A stretch of DNA of 64,000 nucleotides from assembly GCA_028285415.1 (NCBI GenBank), contig JANQPF010000005.1, positions 496,001 through 560,000 on the forward strand, written 5' to 3'. Of this stretch, positions 1 through 8,316 are shown one piece after another; the first letter of the stretch is position 1, and every line of letters starts with the position of its first letter. The notes under the pieces were generated by a model. It saw nothing but the letters and a program-made list of their open reading frames with translations, was not told where the DNA came from and did no database searches. This stretch comes from Pseudomonadales bacterium. Its GTDB lineage: Bacteria; Pseudomonadota; Gammaproteobacteria; Pseudomonadales; Azotimanducaceae. The position numbers and the translations under genes are program-made.

Positions 1-150
1 TCCATGTTCTTCTCCCCGTCTTTCAAAACAAAGGCGTTAGTTTACGGCAGGGGCCCTGTAACGAGCGACGGCGAACAGTGAACGGCAACGGATGCAACTT
101 ACAGGCGCCATCGGTAAGATACGCGCCTCATTTTTTCCGGTGCGAGGCCC

Positions 151-3100
151 ATGTCAGAAGCCGCGGACAGCGCGCAATTCTCTTTTGTCGAAATGGAACA
201 CGCCATTCTCGAAGTCTGGGATAAGACGGGCGCGTTTCAGCAGACGCTGGACAATACCAAGGAGAAAAAGCCCTACATTTTTTACGACGGCCCGCCGTTT
301 GCGACCGGTCTGCCGCACCACGGGCACCTCGTTGCCAGCACTATCAAGGACATCGTGCCGCGCTACTGGACGATGAACGGCCGGTATGTGCTGCGCCGTT
401 TCGGCTGGGACTGCCATGGATTGCCTATCGAGCACGAGATCGACAAGCAGCTCAACATGTCGGCGCAGCAGGCGGTCGACGAGCTGGGCGTTGCCGGCTA
501 CAACAACGAATGTCGCGCGATTGTGCAGCGCTATGTGAAAGAGTGGCGCCATACGATCACCCGCCTGGGCCGCTGGATCGATTTCGACAACGACTATAAG
601 ACCATGGATACCGACTACATGGAGTCGGTCTGGTGGGTGTTCAAACAGCTGTGGGATGCGGATCTCATCTATCAGGGCGTCAAAGTCATGCCCATCTCTA
701 CCGCTCTTGCCACTCCGCTTGCGAATTTCGAGGCGACCTCCAATTACGTCGACGTGCAGGATCCCGCCATCACGGTGCTGTTCAAGCTGGCTGAGGAAGA
801 CGCCTATATTGCCGCGTGGACGACCACGCCCTGGACGCTGCCTTCCAATCTGGCGCTCTGCGTCGGCGACGACATCGACTACGTGCTTGCGCATGACGAA
901 ACACTGGGCGCGGACATCTATTTTGCCGAGGAGCGTCTGGCTGACTATGGCGAGCTGAGCGTCAAGGCCAGAGTGAAAGGCAGCGATCTGGTCGGCAAGT
1001 CGTACGAACCGATGTTCCCGTATTTTGCGGAACAGCAGGCCGCAGGCGCATTTGTCGTCGTCAGCGACGAATACGTCACCACAGAAAGCGGCACCGGGAT
1101 TGTGCATCAAGCGCCCGCGTTCGGTGAAGACGACTATCGGGTGCTGCGCGCTCACGACATCGAAGCGTTTGCCTGCCCCGTGACCTTGGAAGGCATTTTC
1201 ACGGACGAGGTGACGGACTTTGCCGGCAGCTACGTCAAAGACGCGGACAAGGACATCATCCGGCATCTCAAAGACGCCGGCGTGCTCTACCGCCAGGACG
1301 TCATCCAGCACAGCTATCCATACTGCTACCGTTCGGATACGCCGCTCATCTACCGCGCCATTCCATCGTGGTACGTGAGCGTCGCGCCCCTGCGGGAAAA
1401 GCTCCTGGCCAACAACCAGGAAGTGCACTGGGTGCCGGGCCACATCAAAGACGGACGCTTCGGGAACTGGCTCGAAGGTGCCATTGATTGGTCGATCTCA
1501 CGCAACCGCGTATGGGGCACGCCGCTGCCCGTCTGGATCAACGACACGACGGATAACGCCGTGTGCATGGGCTCCATCGAGGAGCTGGCGAGCTACACCG
1601 GCGTTACGGTAGACGACCTGCACCGCGAATTCGTCGATCCGCTCGAGTTTTCGATCGACGGCGAGGAAGGCACCTACCGGCGTATCAGCGAGGTGCTCGA
1701 CTGCTGGTTCGAGTCCGGGTCGATGCCCTACGCGCAGCTGCATTATCCATTCGAGAACGCCAACGTCTTCGCCGCGGGCTTTCCCGCGGAGTTCATTGCC
1801 GAAGGTCTCGACCAGACTCGCGGCTGGTTTTACACCCTCATGGTGCTGGCAACGGCCATCTACGACAAACCGGCGTTTCGCAACGTCATCGTCAACGGCA
1901 TGGTGATGGCCGAAGACGGCAAGAAGATGTCGAAGCGGTTGCGCAACTACACGCCGCCGGACGAGCTCATGGAGCGCTACGGCGCCGATGCCCTGCGCCT
2001 TTATCTCATCAACTCGGGCCTGGTACGCGGAGAGGAGCAACGCTTTGCGGACAGCGGCGTGCGCGACATGACCCGGCGTGCGCTCCTGCCCTGGTACAAC
2101 GCGTTTTCTTTTCTGAAGACGTATGCCGAGATTGATCAGTGGTCGCCCGAAAAGGGCTTGCACTTCGGCGACAACATCCTCGATCAGTGGCTGATGTCTC
2201 GCCTGCAGACGCTGAAAGCCAATATCGCTGAAGAAATGGAGGCCTATCGGCTCTATACCGTCGTGCCGCAGCTTTTCGACTTCATCGAGGATCTAACGAA
2301 CTGGTACATCCGTTTGAACCGCTCCCGCTTCTGGGGCGAAGAGGTGACCGCTGACAAGATTTCGGCTTACAGCACGCTGTATACGGCGCTGCTCGAGCTC
2401 TGTCAGGTGATGGCGCCGTTCACACCGTTTCTTTCCGAACATCTCTACCGTGAGTTGGCGGCTCTGTCGGGCGCCGCGCCTTCGCCTGCGTCCGTGCACC
2501 TGTGCGACTATCCCGGGCCGGAAGAAGGGTTCATCAAGCCGGAGCTGGAGACGGCCGTCGAGCGCATGCAGCAGGTGGTCCTGCTTGGCCGGCAGAAGCG
2601 CGAAGACGTCAAAATCGGGATTCGAACCCCATTGTCGGAGCTGACGGTCATCCATCGGGATGCCGCGCTCCTGAACGAAATGCAGGCGCTCGATGGTTAC
2701 ATTCGCGACGAGCTCAACGTGAAAGCGGTGGCGTACGCTACTGACGAAGCCGCCTACATCGAGCTTGTTGCCAAGCCCAACTTTCCGCTGCTGGGCAAAC
2801 GTCTCGGCAAACGCATGAAGTCGTTTCAGCAGGCCATCAACGCGCTCGACGCCGAAGCCATTGCCGCGTTGCAGGCCAACGGCGACATCGAGATTGACGG
2901 AGAAGTGTTCAGCACCGAGGAAATTCAGGTGCTGCAGCAGGCTCGAGAGGGCACTAATACCGTATCCAACTCGCGCATTGCCGTGGACATGGACTGCACG
3001 CTGACGCCGGAGCTGGTCCGTGGCGGCTATGCGCGGGAGATCGTGAACCGCGTGCAGCGCGCGCGCAAGGAGCAGGGCTTTGACGTTTCGGACCGCATTG

Positions 3101-3273
3101 AGATCGTCTACGCTGCGGAAGGTGAGCTGGGCGTCGCGGCGGAGGAGCACAGAGACTACATCATGAGTGAAACGTTGGCTGTGAAATTCGCAGCAGGTCG
3201 GCCCGGTGTGGAAGCGGTCGTTGCTGACATCGACGGTCAGACCTTCGAATTCCGCCTCGTCAAGGCGCGCTGA
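151..3273 (+). CDS. ileS: isoleucyl-tRNA synthetase, eukaryote-like type 2
   Basis: Charges tRNA-Ile with isoleucine in the cytoplasm. The 1040-residue protein carries the class I signatures: the HIGH-type motif reads P-H-H-G-H at residues 55-59 and the KMSKR loop is at 592-596. The editing domain lies between them and an anticodon-binding domain follows (about 690 onwards). Length and the GLPHHGH form fit the eukaryote-like IleRS2 branch rather than the shorter (about 940-residue) bacterial type with a C-terminal zinc site; IleRS2 enzymes are known to resist mupirocin. No lspA or ribF, the usual neighbours of type 1 ileS, is present. The next gene starts on the last base of this one (TGATGG overlap). 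Confidence 0.97.
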   Translation: MSEAADSAQFSFVEMEHAILEVWDKTGAFQQTLDNTKEKKPYIFYDGPPFATGLPHHGHLVASTIKDIVPRYWTMNGRYVLRRFGWDCHGLPIEHEIDKQLNMSAQQAVDELGVAGYNNECRAIVQRYVKEWRHTITRLGRWIDFDNDYKTMDTDYMESVWWVFKQLWDADLIYQGVKVMPISTALATPLANFEATSNYVDVQDPAITVLFKLAEEDAYIAAWTTTPWTLPSNLALCVGDDIDYVLAHDETLGADIYFAEERLADYGELSVKARVKGSDLVGKSYEPMFPYFAEQQAAGAFVVVSDEYVTTESGTGIVHQAPAFGEDDYRVLRAHDIEAFACPVTLEGIFTDEVTDFAGSYVKDADKDIIRHLKDAGVLYRQDVIQHSYPYCYRSDTPLIYRAIPSWYVSVAPLREKLLANNQEVHWVPGHIKDGRFGNWLEGAIDWSISRNRVWGTPLPVWINDTTDNAVCMGSIEELASYTGVTVDDLHREFVDPLEFSIDGEEGTYRRISEVLDCWFESGSMPYAQLHYPFENANVFAAGFPAEFIAEGLDQTRGWFYTLMVLATAIYDKPAFRNVIVNGMVMAEDGKKMSKRLRNYTPPDELMERYGADALRLYLINSGLVRGEEQRFADSGVRDMTRRALLPWYNAFSFLKTYAEIDQWSPEKGLHFGDNILDQWLMSRLQTLKANIAEEMEAYRLYTVVPQLFDFIEDLTNWYIRLNRSRFWGEEVTADKISAYSTLYTALLELCQVMAPFTPFLSEHLYRELAALSGAAPSPASVHLCDYPGPEEGFIKPELETAVERMQQVVLLGRQKREDVKIGIRTPLSELTVIHRDAALLNEMQALDGYIRDELNVKAVAYATDEAAYIELVAKPNFPLLGKRLGKRMKSFQQAINALDAEAIAALQANGDIEIDGEVFSTEEIQVLQQAREGTNTVSNSRIAVDMDCTLTPELVRGGYAREIVNRVQRARKEQGFDVSDRIEIVYAAEGELGVAAEEHRDYIMSETLAVKFAAGRPGVEAVVADIDGQTFEFRLVKAR

Positions 3274-4109
3274 TGGCCGAGATGCCCCTCCAACTCCGCT
3301 ACGAATACGTGCCGCCGTACGACCCATCACGCGTCGATCACATGGGCACCTACAAGCGGGCGCTACCCGTGTCGCTCGAGCGCATGTACGAAAATGCCCT
3401 CGACTGGGAGCATCTACCGCACCTGCATGCGTCGAGCTTTACGGCGATCGAGTGTCTCGACGCTGGCGGCAGGGGCTGGCGTGCGCGGGTGACGGACAAG
3501 AAAGGCCGGGACAGCGTGCTGGAGCTGGCGCTCGATCGAGACTGCCGGCGCTGGATCACCCGCAACCTCGAAGGGCCGAGCCTCGGCGCGGAGATCTGGA
3601 CACACGTGTTCGTGACGGGGCAGGAGACGATGGACCTGGTCATCGACTTCTTTGTCCCGGGGGTGCCGGCAGATGCGCGGCACAAAGTAGGGCTTGCCTA
3701 TGCGCGGGCGTATGAGACGCTCTATGACGAAGACGTGCTGATGATGACCGAGCGGCAGCGTCAGCTCGACCGGCGGCTCGATAGTCTGCAGGATGCCGAA
3801 AGCGTCAGCGTGCCGCGACCCGACGCGGCGTCGTTACCGCTGGCTGTGACCCTGTCCGGGCGTGAGTTTTTTCTCAATCGTCACGCAGACGCCTGGGTGG
3901 TCTACCCGGCCGCCTGCCCGCATCAGCTGGGTCCGCTGGATGGTCCCATCGACAGCTCCGGCCAGATCGAGTGTGCCTGGCATGGCTATCGCTTCGACGT
4001 GGAAACCGGTGCGTGTGTCAGCGGTGCAAGCTGCCGTTTCGGCCGGGTGCCGGAGATTTCCGAGGACGCCGGTGCGGTGACGCTGCGCTGGGCAGCCGAT
4101 CCGGCCTGA
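3273..4109 (+). CDS. Rieske non-haem iron oxygenase-like protein with permuted domain order
   Basis: Predicted oxygenase or electron-transfer protein, 278 residues. The N-terminal half has the mononuclear-iron signature of ring-hydroxylating oxygenase catalytic domains: E40-N41-x2-D44-x2-H47-x4-H52, with an acidic stretch and Q near 150-160 that could supply the third ligand. The C-terminal third is a Rieske [2Fe-2S] domain: C215-x-H217 and C234-x2-H237. In ordinary Rieske oxygenases the Rieske domain comes first, so the order here is reversed. The gene overlaps the ileS stop by one base, so the two are probably co-transcribed. The substrate is unknown. An alternative is a START-like protein fused to a ferredoxin, but the D-x2-H-x4-H motif argues for a catalytic site. 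Confidence 0.8.
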   Translation: MAEMPLQLRYEYVPPYDPSRVDHMGTYKRALPVSLERMYENALDWEHLPHLHASSFTAIECLDAGGRGWRARVTDKKGRDSVLELALDRDCRRWITRNLEGPSLGAEIWTHVFVTGQETMDLVIDFFVPGVPADARHKVGLAYARAYETLYDEDVLMMTERQRQLDRRLDSLQDAESVSVPRPDAASLPLAVTLSGREFFLNRHADAWVVYPAACPHQLGPLDGPIDSSGQIECAWHGYRFDVETGACVSGASCRFGRVPEISEDAGAVTLRWAADPA

Positions 4110-4141
4110 AGTATCTTATAACAATACCTTGAAGCAAAAAT

Positions 4142-4170
4142 TACGCCACTTATGGCACATAAGTGGTGTA
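4142..4170. repeat. 12-bp imperfect inverted repeat
   Basis: TACGCCACTTAT and ATAAGTGGTGTA face each other across a 5-base spacer, 11 of 12 positions pairing. It lies between the permuted Rieske gene and a small coiled-coil gene in an AT-rich patch. TTTT follows on the plus strand, so it could be a weak intrinsic terminator of the ileS operon or an operator for the small gene. Confidence 0.5.
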
Positions 4171-4223
4171 TTTTGCGGATTCCGCGATCATGGGCGCCAA
4201 GCAACACAGCAATGAGGCGAACC

Positions 4224-4466
4224 ATGAAACTGATCAATACCCTGAAAACCCGCATTCTTGCCGAGCAGCAGCAATTGACTGAGCGCCTCGCTCAGCTCGA
4301 GTGGCTCGAGCGGCTCTGGGATGAGCGTGTCACGCGGCTCCTGGCCGACTATCCGGCGCACGCCGGTGACTGTGCCTTTCATCGTGATCTCGCGCGTCAC
4401 CGGGTCCTTGCGGTTCAGGCAGAGTTATCGCGTTACGAGCGGGCGCTGGCGTATCTGCCGGCCTGA
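4224..4466 (+). CDS. small helical hypothetical protein
   Basis: An 80-residue, almost entirely helical, charged protein rich in Leu, Arg, Glu and Gln, with probable coiled coil in residues 1-40 and no membrane segment or recognised motif. The ATG at 4224 is chosen because GAGG lies about 8 bases upstream; an earlier in-frame ATG at 4152 falls inside the inverted repeat. It stands alone, between the Rieske gene and a convergent exported protein. Function unknown. Confidence 0.6.
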   Translation: MKLINTLKTRILAEQQQLTERLAQLEWLERLWDERVTRLLADYPAHAGDCAFHRDLARHRVLAVQAELSRYERALAYLPA

Positions 4467-4482
4467 GGGGTGCGGTGCCGCG

Positions 4483-4836
4483 TTACCGAGTGCGCACTCC
4501 GGTAAACGGCACCTCTCCGCGTGGATTCACGACTTTGCCGCTCATCGTGTCACCGTCGATGGTGCCGGTATAGGAGACGTCAATGTCGCCGATGGGGACG
4601 GTAATCGTAATGTCGAACGAGAACCCTGAGCCATCGGTCGTGACGTTATTGAGCGGGACGGGACCGCGCAGGCTGTGGTACGTCCCGGTATAAAGGCCGT
4701 CTTTCTGCACGACTTCCAACGTCGGATTCTGTTCACCGCGCGGCGTGCTGATCGACAACGTCCAGTGGCCGGCCAGCTCTGCCGCGGCAGAGAGCGGCAT
4801 GGCGAGCATCACGAATGCGATCATCCATCTTCTCAT
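4483..4836 (-). CDS. small exported beta-rich protein, hypothetical
   Basis: A 117-residue protein with a clear Sec signal peptide (M-R-R, hydrophobic core, cleavage near A-A-A-E about residue 19). The mature part alternates short Thr/Gly-rich strands (GHWTLSIST, YTGTY, VSYTGTI), suggesting a small periplasmic beta barrel or lipocalin-like fold. No catalytic motif is visible. It is transcribed alone, convergent with the small helical gene. Function unknown. Confidence 0.7.
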   Translation of the reverse strand: MRRWMIAFVMLAMPLSAAAELAGHWTLSISTPRGEQNPTLEVVQKDGLYTGTYHSLRGPVPLNNVTTDGSGFSFDITITVPIGDIDVSYTGTIDGDTMSGKVVNPRGEVPFTGVRTR

Positions 4837-4939
4837 GGGGGAATCTCCTCAGCTTTGCGCTGCAGTATACCCGTTGTGGGGAAGTCACCATCACACGGAT
4901 GCCGCGGGGTTGCTTAGTGCCGTGGCGTTGCAGAGAATC

Positions 4940-5005
4940 TAGCGCGTTGTTTCTATTTCCGCTGTTCTCTATTTTCGCTTTTTTCTCTCTTTTTACTTCA
5001 TTCTC
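4940..5005 (+). promoter_or_regulatory. pyrimidine-rich leader before the methyltransferase gene
   Basis: About 60 bases immediately upstream of the gene at 5023 are almost free of purines on the plus strand, with T-runs of up to six. AAGGA follows at about 5009-5014 as ribosome-binding site. This contrasts sharply with the GC-rich surroundings. It could form an unstructured 5' leader or a binding site for an RNA-binding protein. Confidence 0.3.
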
Positions 5006-5022
5006 GATACAAGGACTTACCC

Positions 5023-5772
5023 ATGCCCGCACGACTATTTTTACTTCTCGCCACGCTGCTGGTCACCTCCGCTGCGCAGGCTGATCTCAAGGAAAAGCTG
5101 GAAGCCGCCATGGCCAGTGACGCGCGCACCGAGGCCGAGGTGGCGCGGGATGGCAACCGCAAGCCCGTCGAGACGCTCACGTTTTTTCGCCTGACGGAAG
5201 ACATGCACGTCCTCGAGCTCCTGCCGGGCGGCGGCTGGTACACGAAGCTGCTGGCGCCGGTGCTGGCCGACGCGGGCAAGCTGTCTGTAGCCGTGGGCAC
5301 CCAGGGGGTTGCCACGATGGTCGAGCAGGGCGTCCTCAGCGATGTGAACGTCGTTGATGTCGACATGTCGAGCTTCACCCGGGCTGAAGGCGCACGCCGT
5401 TTTGACGTCCCGGGCCTGTCGATCGATGTTGAGGACGTGGATCTGGTGCTGACCTTCAGGAATCTGCACAACCTGACCGCCAGCGGGCGTGAGGTCATGA
5501 ACCGGGAAGTGTTCAAGGTGCTGAAGAGCGGCGGTCTTTACGGCGTGGTGGATCACACCCGCCGGCACATGCAGGGAGACAGCGACGAAAACTGGCGGCG
5601 GATGGACCCGGTGCTGATGATCAAGGAGATCGAAGCGGTGGGCTTCGAGTTCGTGGACTTCAGTGATCTTCACTATCGCTACGACGACGAGCTCGTTTAT
5701 GAAGTCGGTCGACGCTCGGTGTCGGGTAACACGGACCGCTTTACGCTGCTGTTCAGGAAACCCGCCTCGTGA
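5023..5772 (+). CDS. exported SAM-dependent methyltransferase-like protein
   Basis: A 249-residue protein with a signal peptide (residues 1-20, ending A-A-Q-A) followed by a class I methyltransferase fold. The SAM-binding loop reads ELLPGGGWY around residue 66-74, and the later [13 protein letters not shown] segment is typical of the 'predicted methyltransferase' group found outside the cytoplasm. The substrate is unknown, and how SAM would reach the periplasm is an open question for this whole family. The stop overlaps the GTG of creA by two bases, so the two are co-translated. Confidence 0.8.
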   Translation: MPARLFLLLATLLVTSAAQADLKEKLEAAMASDARTEAEVARDGNRKPVETLTFFRLTEDMHVLELLPGGGWYTKLLAPVLADAGKLSVAVGTQGVATMVEQGVLSDVNVVDVDMSSFTRAEGARRFDVPGLSIDVEDVDLVLTFRNLHNLTASGREVMNREVFKVLKSGGLYGVVDHTRRHMQGDSDENWRRMDPVLMIKEIEAVGFEFVDFSDLHYRYDDELVYEVGRRSVSGNTDRFTLLFRKPAS

Positions 5773-6281
5773 AGCGGGTCAGCTGCGCGGTACTGGTGCT
5801 CTGCGCCTGTTATGCCGCAAGCGTCTGCGCGGAGGAGATTGGTAGCGTCGATACGGCGTTCAAGCTCATAGGGCCCGATCACAAAATCAAAATTGAAGCG
5901 TTTGACGACGAGAAAGTCAGCGGCGTGGCCTGTCATGTCAGTCGCGCAGTCACGGGTGGGGTCAAAGGCGCGGTTGGCCTCGCCGAGGATACGTCTGATG
6001 CGTCGATTGCCTGCCGGCAGGTAGGTCCGATCCAATTCAAGGAAAAGCTCGAAGCGGGGGAGTCGGTGTTCAGCGAGCGCCGGTCGGTGCTTTTCAAGCG
6101 CCTGCAGGTGGTGCGGTTCTGCGATGAGACCCGCAACACGCTGGTCTATCTGGTGTACAGTGACAAGTTGGTGGACGGGTCGCCGAAAAATGCGTTGTCG
6201 ACCGTGCCGATCAGGCCGTGGCTGCCGGACGAGCCGGTGCCGCGGTGTCAGGACGCGGAATCCGGCTGGTTCGGCGGCTGA
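5769..6281 (+). CDS. creA: CreA family protein
   Basis: A 170-residue exported protein of the CreA family, recognised from the signal peptide followed by [19 protein letters not shown], the VACHVSRA segment and the [15 protein letters not shown] block. The family is widespread in proteobacteria; its biochemical role is not established. It starts with GTG overlapping the stop of the methyltransferase gene, indicating translational coupling. Confidence 0.88.
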   Translation: MKRVSCAVLVLCACYAASVCAEEIGSVDTAFKLIGPDHKIKIEAFDDEKVSGVACHVSRAVTGGVKGAVGLAEDTSDASIACRQVGPIQFKEKLEAGESVFSERRSVLFKRLQVVRFCDETRNTLVYLVYSDKLVDGSPKNALSTVPIRPWLPDEPVPRCQDAESGWFGG

Positions 6282-6312
6282 CTGCTCATATCGGTCGCCT
6301 GCGAGCGGTCAG
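6278..6312. terminator. possible bidirectional terminator hairpin
   Basis: CTGACTGCTC and GAGCGGTCAG can pair over 10 bases (one G-U) around a 15-base loop in the gap between convergent creA and the crotonase gene. The hairpin overlaps both stop regions and has no T-run on either side, so it is only a candidate. Confidence 0.3.
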
Positions 6313-7097
6313 TTCCCGGTAAATTCCGGTGTGGACTTATCGAGATAGGCTTTGATGGCTGCCGCCCGATCTTCGGTGCTGGCGGTAAAGAGGTTCTGAT
6401 CCGCATCCATGTGCATGATGGCGTGATTGAGCGCGTTGGCAATCTGGTTGGTCGAGCGTTTGATCATCTGCGCCGCGATGGGCGGTTTCGCGGCGTAGTG
6501 GGCCGCCATGCGCTCGGCGGCGGGGCGTAATTCTGCTGACGTCACGCACTCATCGAGCACACCCCATGCCAGCAGTGTGTCGCTGTGAATGCGCTCGCCG
6601 CCCGCCACCAGGCGCTTGGCGCGCGCGGGGCCAACCAGATTGACGATAAGCGGCAGGCTCTTCCACATGAGATTCACGCCGATATCAATTTCCGGATACT
6701 GCATGAAGCAGTTTTCCGCGCCGATACGGAAGTCGCAGGCGGTGGCAATGCAGGCGCCTCCCCCCATCGCGCCCCCCTGCCAGGCGGCAATGGTGATCTG
6801 ATCGATGTCGAGGATGGCTTCGATGGCGCGCTCGCCGATGCGCATGCGCCGTCGGCGCTGCACCAGCGACACTTTGTAAGCTTCACCCGCATCGGTGAGG
6901 TCAGCGCCTGAGCAGAAGTGCTTGCCGGCGCCGGCGAAAATGACGGCGCGGATCTCTGCGTGATCGCGCAGGCTCTGGGCCGCATGCTCAATTTCTGCCA
7001 GGTGATCGTAGTGCAGGGCGTTGGCTTTGTCGGGGCGATGGAGTTCGACAGTGGCGATGTGTCCGTCGTGGGTCAGCTTCAGGTGCTCGTAGGTCAT
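6309..7097 (-). CDS. enoyl-CoA hydratase/isomerase family protein
   Basis: A 262-residue crotonase-fold protein acting on an acyl-CoA. Two oxyanion-hole regions are visible: AGAGKHFCSGADL (about 55-67) and WQGGAMGGGACIA (about 105-117), followed by CDFRIGAENC. The first glutamate normally used for hydration is not obvious, so isomerase or another crotonase activity is possible. It is transcribed divergently from the LysR gene at 7372 and is a possible target of that regulator. Confidence 0.88.
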   Translation of the reverse strand: MTYEHLKLTHDGHIATVELHRPDKANALHYDHLAEIEHAAQSLRDHAEIRAVIFAGAGKHFCSGADLTDAGEAYKVSLVQRRRRMRIGERAIEAILDIDQITIAAWQGGAMGGGACIATACDFRIGAENCFMQYPEIDIGVNLMWKSLPLIVNLVGPARAKRLVAGGERIHSDTLLAWGVLDECVTSAELRPAAERMAAHYAAKPPIAAQMIKRSTNQIANALNHAIMHMDADQNLFTASTEDRAAAIKAYLDKSTPEFTGN

Positions 7098-7150
7098 GCC
7101 CGGATGGTAGCGGAAGGAGCGGTGCAGGGGCTATGCGCAGACAAGCGAAC

Positions 7151-7181
7151 GGGCTGAGATCTTTCTAAGGATCTCCAGCCC
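7151..7181. repeat. hairpin-forming inverted repeat
   Basis: GGGCTGAGATC and GATCTCCAGCCC pair with a single bulged base around an 8-base loop, in the gap between the divergent crotonase and LysR genes. It may be part of a 5' leader of either gene. No T-run follows. Confidence 0.4.
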
Positions 7182-7199
7182 GCCAGCTTTGGAATATAG

Positions 7200-7247
7200 G
7201 AGGGATATCCGTGGGAAGGGGAGGGGAGGGGGGTCCGGATATCCCTC
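7200..7247. repeat. 12-bp perfect inverted repeat enclosing a G-quadruplex-capable tract
   Basis: GAGGGATATCCG (7200-7211) and CGGATATCCCTC (7236-7247) are perfect inverted arms. The 24-base spacer holds four G-runs (GGG, GGGG, GGGG, GGGGGG) separated by one or two A. It lies midway in the divergent crotonase/LysR promoter region. As DNA it could be an operator; as RNA it could form a stem topped by a G-quadruplex. Confidence 0.5.
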
Positions 7248-7278
7248 AGGGAAACTGTGTTTTCAGTCGATGTGTGTA

Positions 7279-7295
7279 TGTTACTTTGGGTAACA
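7279..7295. promoter_or_regulatory. LysR-type operator candidate
   Basis: TGTTAC and GTAACA form a perfect 6-bp dyad across 5 bases, containing the T-N11-A core (7281-7293) expected of LysR-type regulators, about 80 bases upstream of the LysR start at 7372. Confidence 0.45.
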
Positions 7296-7324
7296 TTAAT
7301 TGCAACCGTTGGTAACGCAACACG

Positions 7325-7344
7325 ATGTTGCGAATTTGCAACAT
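7325..7344. promoter_or_regulatory. second dyad upstream of the LysR gene
   Basis: ATGTTGC and GCAACAT form a perfect 7-bp dyad across 6 bases, ending 27 bases before the LysR start. Its position suggests an autoregulatory site near the transcription start. Confidence 0.4.
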
Positions 7345-7371
7345 GCAGCGCGTTGCGGCACACTGCCCGCG

Positions 7372-8316
7372 ATGGCTGATTGGGATGACTATCGCTACTT
7401 TGCCGCGGTGGCGCGGCACGGCAGCGTGCGCGGTGCGGCGGAACGTCTCGGCGTCAACGCCTCCACCGTCACGCGCAGGCTCGATGCGCTCGAAGCCCGT
7501 CTTGGTGTGATGCTCTTCACCCGCTCCCAGCGCGGGCTGCAGATCACGCCGGAAGGCGCTCAGGTGATTGGACGTATCGATGTCGTGGGGGATGCGCTGG
7601 ACGACATCGAGGCGGAGCTCAAGGGTCGCGATCAGCGGCTCGAAGGCCGCATTCGCCTTGCCGTGCCGGATGTGCTGGCCGTGCACTTTCTACTCGAGGA
7701 GCTCGCGCCGTTTCTCGAGGCGTATCCCGGGATCGATCTCGAGCTCGTGCCGGGCTATCAGAACCTCGATCTTTCCCGCGCCGATGCGGACATCGCCATC
7801 CGCGCCACGGCGCATCCACCCGAAGACATGGTGGGCAGACCGCTCGGCCGGGTGGCGCTGGCCGCATATGGCAGCAAGCGTTACGTGGCGCAACACCAGG
7901 TGCTTGTGGAGCTGTCGGGTGCAGCCTGGATCGACTGGGCGCAGGGTGGCGAAATCATGCAGCTCTATGCTGAGATGCGGGAGCGTTTTTTCCCGGACGT
8001 GCGCGTGCAGTTGTGCTGCGACCAGGTGATGATGCAGCATGCGGCGCTACGCGCTCACATGGGTCTTGGCATTCTGCCGTGTATGCTGGGCGACAGCGAC
8101 GACACGCTCCTGCGCCTGCCGCACATGCCGGCGCAGGTTGGTCCCGATCTCTGGCTCCTGATGCACCCGGATCTGCGCGGCGTGCGTCGCGTGCAGGTGT
8201 TCAGCGCGTTTGTCGTGGAGATCTTCGAAGGCCGGGCGGCACAGCTCCGCGGCGGTGTGGGTGAGAACGCCGGAGACAACAGTTCCGGAGACAACAGTTC
8301 CGGAGACAGCAAGTAA
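7372..8316 (+). CDS. LysR family transcriptional regulator
   Basis: A 314-residue regulator. The winged helix-turn-helix occupies residues 1-60 (DYRYFAAVARHGSVRGAAERL... TRRLDALEARLG), and a periplasmic-binding-like effector domain follows. The ATG at 7372 is chosen because LysR proteins begin just before this helix; an upstream in-frame TTG would add 24 non-conserved residues. The extreme C-terminus (GDNSSGDNSSGDSK) is encoded by tandem 15-bp repeats and looks like a recent extension. Its TAA overlaps the ATG of the next gene (TAATG), so it is coupled to the hydrolase and nitrile hydratase genes, which it probably regulates with the divergent crotonase. Confidence 0.92.
   Translation: MADWDDYRYFAAVARHGSVRGAAERLGVNASTVTRRLDALEARLGVMLFTRSQRGLQITPEGAQVIGRIDVVGDALDDIEAELKGRDQRLEGRIRLAVPDVLAVHFLLEELAPFLEAYPGIDLELVPGYQNLDLSRADADIAIRATAHPPEDMVGRPLGRVALAAYGSKRYVAQHQVLVELSGAAWIDWAQGGEIMQLYAEMRERFFPDVRVQLCCDQVMMQHAALRAHMGLGILPCMLGDSDDTLLRLPHMPAQVGPDLWLLMHPDLRGVRRVQVFSAFVVEIFEGRAAQLRGGVGENAGDNSSGDNSSGDSK
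8270..8310 (+). repeat. 15-bp tandem repeat at the 3' end of the LysR gene
   Basis: CCGGAGACAACAGTT occurs at 8270-8284 and 8285-8299, followed by a partial third copy (8300-8310). The repeat is in frame (15 = 5 codons) and encodes repeated G-D-N-S-S, so copy-number change would lengthen or shorten the tail without a frameshift. Confidence 0.85.

Noticed and set aside
1-150. Gene or T-box-like leader before ileS
   Set aside because: No frame with a recognisable product and no T-box features; T-boxes are not expected in this group.
154-1443. 429-codon minus-strand frame inside ileS
   Set aside because: Antisense shadow of a strongly conserved synthetase.
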